Shown: in pieces, positions 1-6,459 of the stretch
Layout: each line of letters opens with the position of its first letter
How positions within the stretch are numbered: position 1 is the stretch's first letter
From: Candidatus Sodaliphilus fimicaballi
Lineage (GTDB): Bacteria > Bacteroidota > Bacteroidia > Bacteroidales > Muribaculaceae
Assembly: GCA_018065165.1 (NCBI GenBank)
Contig: JAGHTV010000287.1
Coordinates: 1-6,459, forward strand
Length of the DNA stretch: 6,459 nucleotides
Direction of reading: 5' to 3'
Notes under the pieces: generated by a model
What the model was told of the DNA's origin: nothing
Database searches by the model: none
What the model saw: the letters and a program-made list of their open reading frames with translations, nothing else
Made by a program: the position numbers and the translations under genes

Positions 1-1474
1 TCTCGCTACCATAATATACACAAGGAATGCCACGGAAGGTGAACATGAACGACATATTCTCGGCCCACTGGTTGGTACCGCCATTGAAACGGATACCGTC
101 GTTAGGACCGGGGCAGTAGTCGTGAGAGTCGACATAAACCACATTGTAAGTAGCGTCGTTGTAGTAGTTGTCGCTGCCAAAGAGTCCCCAGATGCTGCCT
201 ACGCTGTTGAAGCCGTAGTGAACGGGGAAGTCGATGATGTTAAGACCGCTTGCCTGGCTGTAATCGGGTGTGTGGTAAGTGTTGCCACTGAGCCAAGCGT
301 TGTTGCTCTTGGGCTGTGAACTTGCTCCACCAGCGGTAGAAGCCTCCTGGAGGCACAACTTCTGGTTGTCGAGTGTAGCGGGGTCGGTGCTCTCATATAT
401 GGCAATCTTGTCCCAGTAAGAGCCGTCGCTGTTCCACTGTGAACGCAGCGATGCAGGGCTCTGCCAAGTGTAGAAGTAGGGAGAGAGAGCGGGCTGGTCG
501 CGATAGGTCACGCTGCCTTGGAAACGAGCGCAAACCTCGGCATACATGAAGAATGGGCAGCCGTTGAGACGCTTGTGCTTGTACTGCTCGCCCAGAGCCT
601 GGAACGCGGGCAAGAAGGCTGCGTTGAAGGTGAGGCGGCTGATGTGACCGCCAGTATCGATGCGGAAACCGTCAACACCCATCTTGATGAAAGAGCCGTA
701 GCAGTCGATGAGATATTGGTAGGTTTGGGGATTCTCAGTATTGAGGTCCACGCAGTCGCCGGCAATCTGAGCCCACCAGCGGTTGGGTTCGTCCCAGTTA
801 AAGTTGCCATAGTGGTGCCACAGGTTGTGATTGTCGTGGTTCTGGTTGTCGGTATTCTTCATCTTGGTGAGGCGATCGCTGTATTGCTGTCCGCCGGGCA
901 GGTTCAGGTAGTTGTCCTGAAGCTTGCCACCCTTAGAGATGGTATATGGAATCATACACTGATTGATATCGCTTTGGGGCTTGCTGTAGTCGCGGTCGAA
1001 GAGCTTACACAGGTTGCCCTCGCCAAAGTTACCAGTGTGGTTAATGACGATGTCGAGGATGACCTTCATGCCACGAGCATGGGCAGCGTCGATGAGGTCC
1101 TGGAAGCTGCAGTCGTCGCTCTCGTAGCGCTTGTCGACCTTGCTGAAGTCCATAGCGTGATAGCCGTGGTAGTCAAAGCCTGAGCCGTTTTGAACAATGG
1201 GAGTTACCCACACTGCGGTGAAACCCAGAGCCTTGATGTAGTCGAGTTTCTCGATGAGGCCCTTGAAGTCGCCACGCCAGTTGGGGTCCTTCTTGGCAGC
1301 GTCCTTGGCGCCGTCCCAGCAATAGGTGTTGTTAGTCTTGTCGCCGTCGTAGAAACGGGTTGTCATTACAAAGTAGATGGTCTCGTCACGGAAGTCGGTG
1401 CGATCACCTACAAATGCGGCCATTGATTGCAGTGCAACCAAGCAGAGCAAAAGTGTAGCAAGTAATTTTTTCAT
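1..1474 (-). CDS. Secreted alpha-amylase family (GH13) glycoside hydrolase, C-terminus cut off by window edge
   Basis: The enzyme probably hydrolyses alpha-1,4 glucosidic bonds of starch, glycogen or maltooligosaccharides outside the cytoplasm. The 491 visible residues begin with a signal peptide: MKK, a hydrophobic stretch to about residue 16, and a likely cut after SMA (19) or A20. A GH13 TIM barrel follows. Region I is DIVINH (141-146). Region II is GFRID (269-273), with D273 as the nucleophile and R271 and H277 also conserved. E313 in YAEV is the acid/base. Region IV is VDSHD (448-452), with D452 as the transition-state stabiliser. All catalytic residues are therefore intact. The last barrel strand and any C-terminal beta domain lie beyond the left edge. 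The ATG at 1474 is chosen because the signal peptide starts there. It lies 23 bp downstream of the Fur-family gene on the same strand with no TAnnTTTG box between, so co-transcription is possible. Family is certain; exact specificity is not. Confidence 0.93.
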   Translation of the reverse strand, partial: MKKLLATLLLCLVALQSMAAFVGDRTDFRDETIYFVMTTRFYDGDKTNNTYCWDGAKDAAKKDPNWRGDFKGLIEKLDYIKALGFTAVWVTPIVQNGSGFDYHGYHAMDFSKVDKRYESDDCSFQDLIDAAHARGMKVILDIVINHTGNFGEGNLCKLFDRDYSKPQSDINQCMIPYTISKGGKLQDNYLNLPGGQQYSDRLTKMKNTDNQNHDNHNLWHHYGNFNWDEPNRWWAQIAGDCVDLNTENPQTYQYLIDCYGSFIKMGVDGFRIDTGGHISRLTFNAAFLPAFQALGEQYKHKRLNGCPFFMYAEVCARFQGSVTYRDQPALSPYFYTWQSPASLRSQWNSDGSYWDKIAIYESTDPATLDNQKLCLQEASTAGGASSQPKSNNAWLSGNTYHTPDYSQASGLNIIDFPVHYGFNSVGSIWGLFGSDNYYNDATYNVVYVDSHDYCPGPNDGIRFNGGTNQWAENMSFMFTFRGIPCVYYGSE

Positions 1475-1497
1475 TTGATGTAGTTTAAAAAGTATGA

Positions 1498-1926
1498 TTA
1501 GTCTAAGTGTTTGCCTTTGCACGAGGGGCAAATGCCCTTGATGGTGTAGTTGACCGTGTGCACATCGTAGCCTGCGGGGAGTTGAACGGAAGGGATGGGC
1601 AACTCGGTGAGGCAATAGGTCTTCATGCAATGCTCGCAATAGAAATGAACATGAGTGTCGTCGTCGTGCTCGTGACTGTGGCTCTTGCACAACTCATAAC
1701 GAACCCCGTCACCACTACCCTCGAGCACATGCACAAGGTGGTGCTGCTTGAATAGATTGAGGGTGCGGAATATGCCACTCTTGTCGATGGTACCAATTTT
1801 TTGTTCAAGTTCGGCAAGCGTATATGAACCGTCGTGATCGGCCATTGCTTGGATAACTACTATGCGGTTGGCTGTGGGGCGAATGTCATGCTCCTCGAGC
1901 ATACGTTCAATGTCTGCTGCATTCAT
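1498..1926 (-). CDS. Fur-family metal-responsive transcriptional regulator
   Basis: This is a 142-residue dimeric winged-helix repressor of the Fur/Zur/PerR family. Residues 1-70 form the DNA-binding domain: IRPTANRIVVIQAM matches the conserved helix after the N-terminus, and KSGIFRTLNLF (49-59) the recognition helix. The dimerisation and metal domain follows. Two CxxC pairs, C97/C100 and C133/C136, are the usual structural zinc site. A histidine-rich stretch (H83, H85, H87, H92, H94) supplies the sensory metal ligands. The metal sensed (zinc, iron or peroxide through iron) cannot be read from sequence; the many histidines make a Zur-like role attractive, but this is inference. The frame stays open up to 2073, but the extra 49 residues are A/T-rich intergenic sequence unlike the family. 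ATG 1926 gives the usual length; ATG 1944 is the next best start. The gene is divergent from ptb-buk and upstream of the amylase. Confidence 0.92.
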   Translation of the reverse strand: MNAADIERMLEEHDIRPTANRIVVIQAMADHDGSYTLAELEQKIGTIDKSGIFRTLNLFKQHHLVHVLEGSGDGVRYELCKSHSHEHDDDTHVHFYCEHCMKTYCLTELPIPSVQLPAGYDVHTVNYTIKGICPSCKGKHLD

Positions 1927-1931
1927 AGTCA

Positions 1932-1939
1932 CAAATATA
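1932..1939 (-). promoter_or_regulatory. Possible -7 box of the Fur-family gene
   Basis: Read on the minus strand this is TATATTTG, a full match to the Bacteroidetes TAnnTTTG -7 consensus. It ends only 6 bases before the chosen ATG at 1926, so transcription would begin at or next to the start codon and give a leaderless or nearly leaderless mRNA. No TTTG-like -33 box is found at the usual 17-23 base distance. The box also overlaps the alternative upstream start at 1944. It may therefore be a chance match in A/T-rich DNA. Confidence 0.3.
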
Positions 1940-2071
1940 GTCATTATTAGCCATATCGCTTTAAGCAAGGCAGCACATTTCATATTATAGAATTGTGCAA
2001 ACGATTGCATTAATTCAGCAAACACCACCAAATATGTTATACAACATTTATTACATATTTTAACATAATAC

Positions 2072-2104
2072 ATTGTTTAAGATATTGCTTTTATCGTAAC
2101 TTTG
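2072..2104 (+). promoter_or_regulatory. Promoter of ptb-buk (Bacteroidetes type)
   Basis: TAACTTTG at 2097-2104 is a full match to the TAnnTTTG -7 consensus. ATTG at 2072-2075, 21 bases upstream, matches three of four positions of the TTTG -33 box. Transcription would begin at about 2109-2112, leaving an untranslated leader of roughly 25 bases before the ptb ATG at 2135. There is no Shine-Dalgarno sequence in that leader, as is usual in this phylum. Confidence 0.62.
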
Positions 2105-2134
2105 TATCAACTAATTAGACCGTAAAAGCCATCT

Positions 2135-3043
2135 ATGGAAAATATAGCATCGTTTAACCAACTAGTTAAACACTTGAAAGATAATGGTATGAGAAAAAAG
2201 GTTGCCGTAGTGTGGGCAGCCGACGCATCGACTCAACATGCAATTACAATGGCTCTTGCCGATGGTTTTGTCGAAGTCGTCTTCGTGGGTTGTGTACAAC
2301 AACTGACCCAAGTTGAGGACTTGCGTCCCTATCTGGAACACATTACCTATGTTGACGCCAGCACTCCCGATGAGGCAGCCGCCATCGCCGTGAACCTTGT
2401 GCGTGAGGGCAAGGCCGATGTGCTGATGAAAGGCCTTATCAACACCGACAACCTGCTGCGTGCCGTGCTCAACAAGGAGACAGGCATACTGCCCAGTGGT
2501 AATGTGCTCACTCATGTGACCGTGGCCGACATTCCCGCATATGAACGCTTGCTGCTGTTCAGCGATGCGGCGGTTATCCCCTATCCTACTCACGAGCAAC
2601 GCATCAAGCAAGTGGAGTACATAAGCGAGATGTGCCACAAGCTGGGCACCCAGGAGCCCCGCATTGCCCTGATACACTGCAGCGAGAAGGTGAACGAGAA
2701 GCATTTCCCTCACACCGCGGGCTACAAGGAGATTGCAACGATGGCCCAAGCGGGAACCTTTGGCAAATGCATTGTCGATGGTCCGCTCGACGTGAAGACA
2801 TCGTGCTGTCGCGAGAGTATGGTGACCAAGGGAATCACATCGCCCGTCGATGGCATAGCCAATGCCCTTATCTTCCCCGATATTGAGGCTGGCAACACAT
2901 TCTACAAGACCATCACCCTGTGGGCCAACGCTCAAACTGCGGGCCTGCTGCAAGGCACCGCTGCACCAGTGGTGGTATCGTCGCGCAGCGACAGCACTCT
3001 GAGCAAGTACTACAGCCTGGCAGTGGCCACCGCCTGCTCGTGA
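2135..3043 (+). CDS. ptb: Phosphate butyryltransferase (phosphotransbutyrylase)
   Basis: This cytoplasmic enzyme exchanges CoA for phosphate on butyryl-CoA, or on branched-chain acyl-CoAs such as isobutyryl-CoA, giving the acyl phosphate used by the kinase encoded next. The 302 residues match the usual family length of about 300. Family signatures are KADVLMKGLINT (93-104) followed by LLRAVLNKETGI (107-118), then DGPLD (215-219), the long conserved block around DGIANALIFPDIEAGN (239-254), and APVVVSSRSDS near the C-terminus (277-287). The protein belongs to the PTA/PTB fold; short PTA-like proteins of the same length exist, but the adjoining butyrate kinase favours ptb. The ATG at 2135 sits about 25 bases after the predicted transcription start and gives the expected N-terminus. 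It is first in a two-gene operon and divergent from the Fur-family gene, which may regulate it (inference). The true substrate, butyrate or branched-chain, is undecided. Confidence 0.93.
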   Translation: MENIASFNQLVKHLKDNGMRKKVAVVWAADASTQHAITMALADGFVEVVFVGCVQQLTQVEDLRPYLEHITYVDASTPDEAAAIAVNLVREGKADVLMKGLINTDNLLRAVLNKETGILPSGNVLTHVTVADIPAYERLLLFSDAAVIPYPTHEQRIKQVEYISEMCHKLGTQEPRIALIHCSEKVNEKHFPHTAGYKEIATMAQAGTFGKCIVDGPLDVKTSCCRESMVTKGITSPVDGIANALIFPDIEAGNTFYKTITLWANAQTAGLLQGTAAPVVVSSRSDSTLSKYYSLAVATACS

Positions 3044-3049
3044 AACAAA

Positions 3050-3097
3050 TTAACCACTTAACCTTTTAACCCATTAAACTTTTAACCCCTTACCACC
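3050..3097 (+). repeat. Six tandem 8-bp units between ptb and buk
   Basis: The spacer consists of six consecutive 8-base units with consensus TTAACCNN, starting at 3050, 3058, 3066, 3074, 3082 and 3090. The fourth unit reads TTAAAC and the sixth TTACC. The last unit ends on the base before the buk ATG. Only six bases (3044-3049) separate the ptb stop from the array. Because 8 is not a multiple of 3, the TAA inside the units falls in all three forward frames. It could serve as an unstructured ribosome-loading leader, a slippage-prone spacer, or be neutral. Confidence 0.85.
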
Positions 3098-4159
3098 ATG
3101 TTAATCCTCGTCATAAACCCTGGGTCAACATCGACCAAGATAGCAGTATATGAAAACTACTCACCTATATTGGTAAAAAGCATATCACACAGTCATCAGG
3201 ACCTGGTCCAATTTGCCAAGGCCAGCGAGCAGTTTGAATTTCGCAAGCAACTCGTGATTGACGAACTCAAGAAGAACGACATACCATTCAAGTTTGACGC
3301 TGTAATAGGTCGTGGAGGCCTCACAAAACCATTGAGCGGCGGCGTATATGAGGTGAACGAGCAGATGATGAATGACGCTCGCAATGCCGAGCACCAGCAT
3401 GCCTGCGACCTGGGATGCCTCATTGCACACGAGATTGCAAGCGAGATACCCGGATGCCGCAGCTTCATTGCCGATCCTGGAGTTACCGACGAGCTGAACG
3501 ACTATGCCCGAGTGTGTGGTTCGCCACTGATGAAGCGCATATGCATATGGCATGCACTTAACCAGCGCGCCATAGCACGTCGCTATGCTCGTGAGAACAA
3601 CACTACCTACGAGGCGCTAAACCTAATCATGTGTCACCTGGGCGGAGGCATTTCAATCGCAGCTCACGACCACGGTAAGGCAACCGATGTGAACAATGCA
3701 CTTGATGGTGAGGGACCGTTCTCGCCCGAGCGTGCAGGTTCGCTCCCAGCAGCCGACCTCATACGCCTGTGCTACAGCGGCAAGTACACCGAGGACGAAT
3801 TGCTCAAGCGCATTGCCGGCCAAGCAGGCCTCACCGCACTGCTGGGCACCAATGACATGATAGAGGTGAACAAACGCATTCAAAATGGCGACGCACAGGC
3901 AAAGTTCTATGTCGATGCAATGGCCTATCACATCTCAAAGAATATTGTTGCACAGGCAGCGGTACTGTGTGGCAAGGTTGATGCAATCATCCTCACAGGC
4001 GGCATGGCTCACTGGGGTTATCTTACCGACCGCATCAAGGAGCGTGTGGCGTGGCTCGCCCCCATACACATCTATCCTGGCGAGGACGAATTGCTAGCTC
4101 TGGCACAAAATGCCATGGCAGTGCTTACGGGCAAGGTAATGCCGCTAGAGTATAAATAA
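3098..4159 (+). CDS. buk: Butyrate kinase (acetokinase family)
   Basis: This cytoplasmic kinase converts butyryl phosphate (or a branched acyl phosphate such as isobutyryl phosphate) plus ADP to the free acid and ATP, the energy-yielding last step of the Ptb-Buk route. The 353 residues equal the usual length. ASKHA-fold signatures are present: the N-terminal phosphate loop VINPGSTSTK (5-14), GRGG (71-74), the DPGVTDE motif (126-132), HLGGGISIAAHDHG (180-193) followed by DVNNALDGEGPFSPERAG (197-214), the TGGMAHW nucleotide-site motif (300-306), and the C-terminal PGEDELLALAQNA (327-339). Nothing is truncated or missing. It follows ptb after 54 bases with no promoter-like box between, so the two are very likely one transcript. 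Translation presumably starts without a Shine-Dalgarno site, from the A/T-rich octamer array directly in front of the ATG. A branched-chain-fatty-acid kinase role is equally compatible. Confidence 0.95.
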   Translation: MLILVINPGSTSTKIAVYENYSPILVKSISHSHQDLVQFAKASEQFEFRKQLVIDELKKNDIPFKFDAVIGRGGLTKPLSGGVYEVNEQMMNDARNAEHQHACDLGCLIAHEIASEIPGCRSFIADPGVTDELNDYARVCGSPLMKRICIWHALNQRAIARRYARENNTTYEALNLIMCHLGGGISIAAHDHGKATDVNNALDGEGPFSPERAGSLPAADLIRLCYSGKYTEDELLKRIAGQAGLTALLGTNDMIEVNKRIQNGDAQAKFYVDAMAYHISKNIVAQAAVLCGKVDAIILTGGMAHWGYLTDRIKERVAWLAPIHIYPGEDELLALAQNAMAVLTGKVMPLEYK

Positions 4160-4205
4160 CGAAGGACGAAAAACGAAAGACGCAAACGTAAACGCAAACG
4201 CAAAC
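4159..4205. repeat. Tandem ACGAARR heptamers running into ACGCAA hexamers
   Basis: Starting at the last base of the buk stop codon there are three 7-base units (ACGAAGG, ACGAAAA, ACGAAAG; 4159-4179). Four 6-base units follow (ACGCAA, ACGTAA, ACGCAA, ACGCAA; 4180-4203), then AC and a run of five T. The change of period from 7 to 6 keeps the ACG phase word. A second array of the same heptamer lies at 4374-4408, so this is not a one-off simple repeat. No function is known to me. Confidence 0.8.
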
Positions 4206-4213
4206 TTTTTCCC

Positions 4214-4241
4214 TCTCGCAGATGGCGCGGATCTCGCAGAT
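4214..4241. repeat. Two direct copies of TCTCGCAGAT
   Basis: The 10-base word TCTCGCAGAT occurs at 4214-4223 and again at 4232-4241, separated by 8 bases. The second copy overlaps the left end of the imperfect palindrome described next and contributes one of its CAGATTT words. The pair looks like part of a short interspersed repeat and is not a coding remnant. Confidence 0.7.
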
Positions 4242-4373
4242 TTAATTGAAAAAGGGAATTATATCTAGATTTATCAGATTTATCGCCACATAAAATCGTT
4301 GTGGCTAACAATCTGTTTAATCTCGTTTAAATTCCCAAAAGAAAAAATTCAATCTGGGAAATCTGTGGTAGAT
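4231..4373. repeat. Long imperfect palindrome rich in CAGATTT / AAATCTG words
   Basis: The core, 4254-4336, pairs in a single register about base 4295. GGGAATT (4254-4260) pairs with AATTCCC (4330-4336). A 14-base arm at 4267-4280 pairs with 4310-4323 at 12 of 14 positions. GCCACA (4285-4290) pairs with TGTGGC (4300-4305). Overall 28 of 37 positions between 4254 and 4290 are complementary. Outside the core, with small length differences, ATTGAA (4245-4250) pairs with TTCAAT (4348-4353), CAGATTT (4237-4243) with AAATCTG (4359-4365), and ATCT with AGAT at the ends. It could be a dispersed palindromic element (MITE or REP-like) or a structured 3' untranslated region of the ptb-buk mRNA. Confidence 0.65.
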
Positions 4374-4408
4374 ACGAAGGACGAAAAACGAAGGACGAAA
4401 GACGCAAA
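4374..4408. repeat. Second tandem ACGAARR heptamer array
   Basis: There are five 7-base units: ACGAAGG, ACGAAAA, ACGAAGG, ACGAAAG and ACGCAAA. Four of the five also occur, in the same order, in the array at 4159-4186, which has one heptamer fewer. The two arrays therefore differ by one unit, as expected from slippage or unequal recombination. They flank the palindrome at 4231-4373. Confidence 0.8.
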
Positions 4409-4426
4409 TTAACGAGTATGAGAATG

Positions 4427-4463
4427 AAAGAACAACGCCTCACTTGGGGCGTTGTTCTTTTTC
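4427..4463 (+). terminator. Rho-independent terminator after ptb-buk
   Basis: A perfect 13-bp stem (4427-4439 with 4448-4460) extends inward by a T-G and a C-G pair to a four-base ACTT loop. The run TTTTT at 4458-4462 follows in the plus direction. It lies about 270 bases after the buk stop, the first clear terminator in that direction. In the minus direction the hairpin is followed only by TTTCATTCT, so termination there is probably weaker. The hairpin contains the last codons and stop codon of the broken small gene on the minus strand. Confidence 0.82.
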
Positions 4464-4625
4464 TATCTGACGGTCGATGTGGACCTTTTTCTCTACATCA
4501 TAAGGTAGTGGAGATGTCGTTGCTCCCACCGCCCCATTCATAGCTGCCTGTTGAGCCTCTTTTACTTGCAAGAAGTCTAGCGCATTCTTGTTGTCATCTT
4601 TGGGCTTCTCTTAGAATCGTGCCAT
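4440..4625 (-). pseudogene. Small 61-codon reading frame interrupted by TAA at codon 5
   Basis: From ATG 4625 the minus strand reads MARF, then TAA (4611-4613), then 56 uninterrupted codons ending in TGA at 4440-4442. The downstream part begins EKPKDDNKNALDFLQ and ends RQIEKEQRPK. It is lysine-, glutamine- and aspartate-rich, looks like a small soluble protein with a central helix, and has no signal peptide or membrane segment. I do not recognise the family. A near-consensus promoter lies directly upstream, a stop codon (TAG 4632-4634) precedes the ATG in frame, and a hairpin sits at the 3' end, so the unit looks gene-like. A single T-to-A change in codon 5 (TAA from AAA, lysine) would explain the break. 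Alternatives are an assembly error, stop read-through, a different start after the stop (only TTG at codon 19), or no gene at all. Confidence 0.5.
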
Positions 4626-4648
4626 AGTTGTCTACTTTAAATGTGATG

Positions 4649-4681
4649 CAAATATAACTATTTTTAATTACAATGAGCAAA
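4649..4681 (-). promoter_or_regulatory. Promoter of the interrupted small gene
   Basis: On the minus strand TTTG (4681-4678) is followed after 21 bases by TATATTTG (4656-4649). Both are full matches to the Bacteroidetes -33 and -7 consensus. Predicted transcription starts near 4643, about 18 bases before the ATG at 4625. This is the best promoter match in the window. Confidence 0.65.
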
Positions 4682-4700
4682 TCCTATGCCAAAAAAACAG

Positions 4701-4708
4701 TATCTTTG
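4701..4708 (+). promoter_or_regulatory. -7 box of the HAD phosphatase-esterase operon
   Basis: TATCTTTG matches TAnnTTTG fully. The expected -33 position (about 4674-4680) has no TTTG and coincides with the -33 box of the divergent minus-strand promoter. Transcription would start near 4714, about 20 bases before the ATG at 4734. The leader is A-rich, with no Shine-Dalgarno sequence. Confidence 0.55.
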
Positions 4709-4733
4709 CAAAACAAATACAACATAAAATAAA

Positions 4734-6459
<1,726 letters not shown>

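Noticed and set aside
518..1183. 221-codon open frame on the plus strand, antisense to the amylase
   Set aside because: The minus strand encodes an intact GH13 enzyme with all catalytic motifs here. The plus-strand product is a valine/alanine-rich low-complexity translation with no motif, a shadow of codon bias.
2034..2047. ATGTTATACAACAT as a Fur/Zur operator in the divergent region
   Set aside because: The arms are only 5 bp, it does not fit the usual 7-1-7 layout, and such short symmetry is common by chance in A/T-rich DNA.
1927..2073. 49-residue N-terminal extension of the Fur-family protein starting at 2073
   Set aside because: The extension is translated A/T-rich intergenic sequence, runs into the ptb promoter region, and is absent from the family, whose N-terminus matches the ATG at 1926.
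2162..2953. 263-codon open frame on the minus strand, antisense to ptb
   Set aside because: It lies entirely within a well-matched ptb gene, shows no recognisable motif and has no promoter-like box before it.
4072..4311. Minus-strand 79-codon frame across the buk end and the heptamer/hexamer array
   Set aside because: Its arginine-leucine repeat comes from translating the ACGCAA array, and half of it is antisense to buk.
4209..4373. Insertion sequence or transposase remnant
   Set aside because: No frame here encodes transposase-like residues; only a small non-coding palindrome can be supported.
4159..4408. CRISPR array
   Set aside because: The repeat units are 6-8 bp with no spacers between them, and there are no cas genes.

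Overview
The window looks like chromosomal DNA from a gut-type Bacteroidales bacterium (Prevotellaceae or Muribaculaceae are my best guesses). The grounds are moderate G+C coding regions, start codons preceded by A/T-rich leaders with no Shine-Dalgarno sequence, and TAnnTTTG-type -7 promoter boxes in the gaps between genes. The protein set fits too: a secreted GH13 amylase, a CE1-type esterase with an N-terminal Ig-like domain, and a ptb-buk pair. The genus is inference.

Left part (1-1926, minus strand): a Fur-family metalloregulator is followed 23 bp downstream by a secreted alpha-amylase-family (GH13) enzyme that runs off the left edge. The catalytic residues of the amylase are all present. 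A 208-bp divergent region (1927-2134) separates the regulator from the next operon.

Middle (2135-4159, plus strand): phosphate butyryltransferase (ptb) and butyrate kinase (buk). Together they convert butyryl-CoA or a branched-chain acyl-CoA, through the acyl phosphate, to the free acid plus ATP. The 54-bp spacer between them is almost entirely six imperfect copies of an 8-bp unit ending exactly at the buk start codon.

Gene-poor stretch (4160-4733): it holds two short tandem arrays of an ACGAARR heptamer bracketing a roughly 140-bp imperfect palindrome rich in CAGATTT/AAATCTG words. A strong hairpin terminator follows. Convergent to buk is a 61-codon minus-strand reading frame with a near-consensus promoter but a TAA at codon 5, most likely a freshly broken small gene. 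Its promoter lies back-to-back with that of the next operon.

Right part (4734-6459, plus strand): a HAD-superfamily phosphatase of the YihX-like type and, 11 bp later, a secreted CE1-like esterase that runs off the right edge. With the amylase, the theme is use of plant or starch polysaccharides; ptb-buk supplies fermentative ATP. I see no phage, CRISPR, tRNA, rRNA or insertion-sequence signature. The most unusual material is in the non-coding DNA: the repeat arrays, the palindrome and the interrupted small gene.
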